The notes below the pieces were generated by a model, which worked only from the letters and a program-made list of their open reading frames with translations, ran no database searches and was not told the DNA's origin. A stretch of 11,124 nt of DNA from Paludibacteraceae bacterium (GTDB lineage Bacteria; Bacteroidota; Bacteroidia; Bacteroidales; Paludibacteraceae), in NCBI GenBank assembly GCA_017646225.1, contig JAGCMZ010000048.1, positions 1-11,124 on the forward strand, given 5' to 3'. Position numbers and translations under genes: made by a program. How positions within the stretch are numbered: the stretch's first letter is position 1; each line of letters starts with the position of its first letter. Below, in pieces: positions 7,911 to 11,124 of the stretch.

Positions 7911-7947
7911 AAAAGACGGGATAATCGATAGGTTATCCCGTTTTTTT
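7911..7947 (+). terminator. Intrinsic terminator after the OmpA/TPR-like lipoprotein
   Basis: ACGGGATAA (7916-7924) pairs with TTATCCCGT (7933-7941) around an 8-base loop, followed by a run of seven T to 7947 and preceded by an A tract. It lies about 20 bp after the stop codon at 7894. Confidence 0.9.
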
Positions 7948-7948
7948 G

Positions 7949-7956
7949 TATTTTTG
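7949..7956 (+). promoter_or_regulatory. -7 promoter element for the DUF6242-like gene and coaD
   Basis: TATTTTTG matches TAnnTTTG exactly and starts 2 bp after the T tract of the preceding terminator. The start codon at 7980 is only 23 bp away, so the mRNA leader would be about 15-20 bases. No clear TTG box is present at -33; that position falls inside the terminator hairpin. Confidence 0.6.
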
Positions 7957-7979
7957 CACCAACGTATAAGGACAATACC

Positions 7980-9254
7980 ATGAGACACATTCTTACAATA
8001 ACTTTATTCCTTTCTATTCTACTAACCAGCTGTGTACAAAGCGACGTGGTACTAAAATCTAGCCCACACATCAAAACATTTACCTTTAAGTCACATAAAG
8101 AGGTTCCTGGTATTGAAAATATCCAATTTACTGTTGATACCATTAATTGCCTTATTTACAACGAAGACTCTGCAGCATACGGCTATAGTTTAAGTAAGTT
8201 ATTGCCTTACATCACCTATACAGGAAGTCCTAAAGAAATAAAAGTCAACAATGTAAGTTGGAGCACCGAAGATAGTATCGACTTTAGCCAACCTGTTTCG
8301 ATGTACATTTTGTCCCAAAACCAAAAAAACGAGGCTACCTATACCATTACCGTTAACCAACACAGCGTTAATCCAGACGAGATTATCTGGAAAGAACCTA
8401 CTGTTATAAACAGCAATGCATCATCGTTCATGGTTGCCACCACTACACAAGCCATTTATGTTTTTGTTTGCAACCCACAAGCAACCAACTATCAATACAT
8501 TGTCTATAGCAACTACGGAAGCGGATGGTCACAAGAAGTAAGTTTTGAATCGGAGTACGAAATATCGTCGATAGCTACTCTACAAGACCAGATTTATGCT
8601 ATAGACCCAACAGGAACATCGCTTTTGCTATTTAATCAAGACCAATGGACAACAGTAGGTACATTGACAGAAGGAACCATGACCACATTGCTAGGTAGCC
8701 TACAAAAAACACTTTGGATAGCTGGTAAAAACGCAAGTAACGATGCCATTTTGCTTTCGTACAATGGCAACCAAATCCAACAAAACACCCAAAGCACCTT
8801 ACCCAACCAGTTTGCTTTAGAGGGAGCAACCACCCTACAAACCCCATACGGATTGTATCTTATTGGCGGAGAACAAGATGGCGTAGCGCAAAACTGCATT
8901 ATATCGTCCGATAACGGCTATTATTGGACCAACATCCTAAACCAAACAGGCAAGTATTGTATTACTCCTTGCTACGAACCCATTTGCGCTTACTACGACC
9001 ACAGCATCTTTGTGATGAACGGATTCAACAATGGTCAAGTTGTTACCGATAATTATGTTTCCAACAACAATGGCTATTCGTGGAACCTCATCGACTCATA
9101 CCAACAACAACCTAGCACCTTCACTTTCCAAAAAGGCGCTTGTGCTACCGTCCTTAACAACAACCTATACCTATTTAACACACAAGCTAGCAATCAAAAA
9201 GCGCTTGAAGTATGGGAAGGACGCATCAGAAGGGTTGATTTTATCCGAAAATAA
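7980..9254 (+). CDS. DUF6242-like beta-propeller lipoprotein
   Basis: A 424-residue predicted lipoprotein: signal peptide MRHILTITLFLSILLTSC with lipid cysteine C18. The N-terminal part (about 25-135) is a beta-rich domain with YGYSLSKLLPYITYTGSPK and ends ATYTITVNQHSVNPDEIIWK, a layout I associate with DUF6242 proteins of Bacteroidota. The rest is a series of short beta repeats like a propeller. Two Asp-box-like motifs are visible: SSDNGYYW (309-316) and SNNNGYSW (361-368), fitting S-x-D/N-x-G-x-x-W seen in sialidase-type propellers, but catalytic arginines of sialidases are not evident, so a binding role is more likely than an enzymatic one. The gene ends 3 bp before coaD and probably shares its transcript. 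The function is unknown, and the family name is recalled from pattern, not searched. Confidence 0.78.
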   Translation: MRHILTITLFLSILLTSCVQSDVVLKSSPHIKTFTFKSHKEVPGIENIQFTVDTINCLIYNEDSAAYGYSLSKLLPYITYTGSPKEIKVNNVSWSTEDSIDFSQPVSMYILSQNQKNEATYTITVNQHSVNPDEIIWKEPTVINSNASSFMVATTTQAIYVFVCNPQATNYQYIVYSNYGSGWSQEVSFESEYEISSIATLQDQIYAIDPTGTSLLLFNQDQWTTVGTLTEGTMTTLLGSLQKTLWIAGKNASNDAILLSYNGNQIQQNTQSTLPNQFALEGATTLQTPYGLYLIGGEQDGVAQNCIISSDNGYYWTNILNQTGKYCITPCYEPICAYYDHSIFVMNGFNNGQVVTDNYVSNNNGYSWNLIDSYQQQPSTFTFQKGACATVLNNNLYLFNTQASNQKALEVWEGRIRRVDFIRK

Positions 9255-9257
9255 AAC

Positions 9258-9701
9258 ATGAGTCGCACGGCCATTTTTCCCGGTTCTTTTAATCCTTTTA
9301 CCCAAGGACACGCCAATATAGTAGAAAGGGCACTGCGCCTTTTCGACAGGGTTATTATTGCCATTGGCGATAACAGCCATAAAGAAGGAGCCGAAGAAGA
9401 TAACGCCAGCATCATTGAGCAATTGTACCAAAACAACCCTCAAATCAAAGTTATTCGATACAATTGCCTCACAGCCGACCTACTACAAAAAGAAAATGCC
9501 ACGTGCATTATCCGTGGCATTAGAAACGAGACCGATTTGGCGTATGAACAAGAAATCGCCAAGGTCAATTATACTTTCTTTGGAGCGGAAACCATCTTTT
9601 TACTAGCCGATCCTGCCTTAAAAGAAGTTTCATCCAGCATTGTGCGCGAATTAAAAAAATATGGGAAAGATGTTTCGTCGTATCTTCCCCAACAAGATTA
9701 A
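9258..9701 (+). CDS. coaD: Phosphopantetheine adenylyltransferase
   Basis: A 147-residue cytosolic enzyme that transfers an adenylyl group from ATP to 4'-phosphopantetheine, the next-to-last step of coenzyme A synthesis. The family's nucleotide-binding motif is present as PGSFNPFTQGH (8-18, with T15 and H18 of the TxGH motif), then K42 in the SHKEG loop, RGIRNETDLAYE (R86 and R89) and the EVSSSIVREL stretch with S125-S127 and R130, followed by YGKDVSSYLP. Length is slightly short but normal for the family. The ATG is 3 bp after the preceding stop, so translation may be coupled to the DUF6242-like gene. Its stop codon overlaps the stop of rpiB on the other strand. Confidence 0.96.
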   Translation: MSRTAIFPGSFNPFTQGHANIVERALRLFDRVIIAIGDNSHKEGAEEDNASIIEQLYQNNPQIKVIRYNCLTADLLQKENATCIIRGIRNETDLAYEQEIAKVNYTFFGAETIFLLADPALKEVSSSIVRELKKYGKDVSSYLPQQD

Positions 9702-10150
9702 AGCATTGCTGAAATTTTGCTAACGCGCGCCAAGTGACGACCGCCTTCAAAATCGGTTTGTAGGAATGCTTCAATAATCAATTCAGCTGTAACTTGACTG
9801 ATAAAACGTGCAGGAATCGACACAATGTTTGCATCGTTGTGTTGACGAGCCAATTTAGCCAACTCCACTTGCCAGCACAATGCAGCACGCACGTTTTTGT
9901 ATTTGTTAGCCACCATGCTAACACCATTACCACTACCGCAAATAGCAATACCGAAATCGAATTTTCCGTCATTTACGTCTTTTGCCATAGGGTGAATCAT
10001 ATCGGGATAGTCTACACTATCACTCGAATAGGTACCAAAATCTTTCAATTCGAACAATTTGTCCGAGAAAATTTTCACCAATTCTTCTTTAAGTTCAAAA
10101 CCTGCATGATCGCAAGCCACAGCAACACGTAAAGTATTTAAATCTTTCAT
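9698..10150 (-). CDS. rpiB: Ribose 5-phosphate isomerase B
   Basis: A 150-residue enzyme that interconverts ribose 5-phosphate and ribulose 5-phosphate in the non-oxidative pentose phosphate pathway. RpiB/LacAB family motifs are complete: VACDHAGFELK (11-21), DYPD (47-50), CGSGNGVSMVANK with catalytic C71, RQHNDANIV with H104, and the C-terminal FEGGRHLARV. The DHAG motif and length favour RpiB over the sugar-specific LacA and LacB subunits, though allose 6-phosphate isomerase activity cannot be excluded. It lies 52 bp downstream of aroA on the same strand and has its own -7 element in that gap. No terminator follows its stop because coaD converges on it directly. Confidence 0.95.
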   Translation of the reverse strand: MKDLNTLRVAVACDHAGFELKEELVKIFSDKLFELKDFGTYSSDSVDYPDMIHPMAKDVNDGKFDFGIAICGSGNGVSMVANKYKNVRAALCWQVELAKLARQHNDANIVSIPARFISQVTAELIIEAFLQTDFEGGRHLARVSKISAML

Positions 10151-10185
10151 ATTAGGGGTTTTATTTAATATTTTGTTTAGTGGTA

Positions 10186-10193
10186 CAAAAGTA
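10186..10193 (-). promoter_or_regulatory. -7 promoter element of rpiB
   Basis: On the minus strand this reads TACTTTTG, an exact fit to TAnnTTTG, 35 bp upstream of the rpiB ATG and 10 bp past the aroA stop. No convincing -33 TTG lies at the usual distance inside the end of aroA. It suggests that rpiB can be transcribed independently of aroA. Confidence 0.6.
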
Positions 10194-10202
10194 ATGCAAA
10201 TA

Positions 10203-11124
10203 TCACAAACCTAGCATATCGGTTTGCAAAAGTTTTTCAAATTCTTTCCAATATTGTGGATATGATTTGGTCACCACCTGTGGATTGTTAATTTTTATTT
10301 CGCTCAATTTTAATACAGCAGGAGCAAATGCCATGGCCATGCGATGATCTTCGTAAGTATCAATAACGAGTGGTTGCATGGGCAATGTTTTTTCTCCGTC
10401 CCAAACCAAAACACCATCGGCTACTTCTCTCAACACAAAACCCATCTTTTTGCACTCGGCAATCAAGGCTGCAATGCGGTCGGTTTCCTTTATTTTTAGG
10501 TTACCCAATCCCGAGAAACGAAAAGGAACACCCAACAGCAAACAAGCAACCACCAAAGTTTGCGCCAAATCGGGTTGCGAGGCTAAATTACAATCATAGC
10601 ACGATGACAATTGAACCTCTTTGCTTGCTATAAGCACCCCTTGCGAGGTAAAAGTAGTAGTAACACCCAATGGGGCAAACAAACGCACCAATTCCGAATC
10701 ACCTTGCCAGCTATCGGCATTCAAATAAGGCAATGTTATAGAAGCATTACCGTGCAATGCCACTACAGCATACCAGTAAGAGGCTGCCGACCAATCGTTT
10801 TCTACAACAAAAGGACGTGCTTGGTAAGCTTGTGGCGCTACCTGAACAACCGTACCATCAAACGTCGATTCAATACCAAAATAGTGCATCAACGATAAGG
10901 TCATGTTGATATAAGGAACGCTCACTACCTTATCTGCTAGTTGCAGTGTCAAACCTTCTTGCATCAACGGAGCTACCATTAACAAAGCCGATATATACTG
11001 ACTACTAACACCACCATTAAGGGCTATTTTACCACCCTTTAACTTTTTGCCGACAATGCGAAGCGGAGGATATCCTTCCTGTTGCAAATAGGTAATATCG
11101 GGCCCTAGACTACGCAAAGCATCC
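10203..11124 (-). CDS. aroA: 3-phosphoshikimate 1-carboxyvinyltransferase (EPSP synthase), 3' part
   Basis: The C-terminal 306 residues of EPSP synthase, which joins phosphoenolpyruvate to shikimate 3-phosphate in aromatic amino acid synthesis. The frame is open to the window edge (first full codon at 11123), so the TTG at 11117 is internal and the true start lies outside. Motifs seen: DALRSLGPDITYL and YPPLRIVG at the start of the visible part, GGVSSQYISALLM (shikimate 3-phosphate binding SSQ at visible residues 40-42), YINMTLSLMHYFGI, NDWSAASYWYA, the KETDRI signature near 10474-10491, YEDHRMAM (10332-10349 for DHRMAM) and VVTKSYPQYW close to the C-terminus. All are intact, so the gene appears functional. 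The stop is TGA at 10203-10205. Confidence 0.96.
   Translation of the reverse strand, partial: DALRSLGPDITYLQQEGYPPLRIVGKKLKGGKIALNGGVSSQYISALLMVAPLMQEGLTLQLADKVVSVPYINMTLSLMHYFGIESTFDGTVVQVAPQAYQARPFVVENDWSAASYWYAVVALHGNASITLPYLNADSWQGDSELVRLFAPLGVTTTFTSQGVLIASKEVQLSSCYDCNLASQPDLAQTLVVACLLLGVPFRFSGLGNLKIKETDRIAALIAECKKMGFVLREVADGVLVWDGEKTLPMQPLVIDTYEDHRMAMAFAPAVLKLSEIKINNPQVVTKSYPQYWKEFEKLLQTDMLGL

Noticed and set aside
9794-10132. A 112-codon plus-strand open frame opposite rpiB
   Set aside because: It is a shadow of the well-supported rpiB gene, with no start signal or domain.

Overview
This window looks like ordinary chromosomal DNA of a Bacteroidota bacterium, most likely Bacteroidales. 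The signs are a fused SecDF, a secreted enzyme ending in a type IX secretion (T9SS/Por) sorting domain, several lipoproteins with 18-21 residue signal peptides, a DUF6242-type lipoprotein, absence of Shine-Dalgarno sites, and -7 promoter elements of the TAnnTTTG type used by the Bacteroidota sigma factor. The presence of T9SS cargo argues for a T9SS-bearing lineage (for example Paludibacteraceae- or Porphyromonadaceae-like) over a classical gut Bacteroides; this placement is an inference.

Layout: (1) 1-1167, the 3' part of secDF on the plus strand, closed by an intrinsic terminator. (2) 1329-4983, a probable two-gene plus-strand operon: a large secreted GH13 alpha-amylase-family enzyme with a T9SS tail, followed 4 bp later by a lipoprotein with an FGE-sulfatase (SUMF1) fold. 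A 16-bp perfect hairpin then serves as a terminator for both strands. (3) 5074-6027, a minus-strand radical SAM protein with a SPASM-like C-terminus. (4) 6218-7894, a divergently oriented, strongly codon-biased lipoprotein combining a beta-rich N-terminus, an OmpA-like segment and a TPR-like helical C-terminus. It has a clear promoter and terminator. (5) 7980-9701, a DUF6242-like beta-propeller lipoprotein followed 3 bp later by coaD (coenzyme A biosynthesis). (6) 9698-11124, minus-strand rpiB (pentose phosphate pathway) and the 3' part of aroA (shikimate pathway). The stop codons of coaD and rpiB overlap tail to tail.

Functionally the window mixes housekeeping genes (secDF, coaD, rpiB, aroA) with cell-envelope and secreted proteins. 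SecDF assists Sec export of the signal-peptide proteins seen here, and T9SS would then move the amylase across the outer membrane. No mobile element, CRISPR array, tRNA or rRNA is visible, and no gap between genes exceeds 200 bp. I see no convincing new multi-gene system. The most interesting items are the amylase/SUMF1-like lipoprotein pair, in which the SUMF1 protein lacks the catalytic cysteine pair, the highly biased OmpA/TPR lipoprotein, and the orphan radical SAM/SPASM protein.
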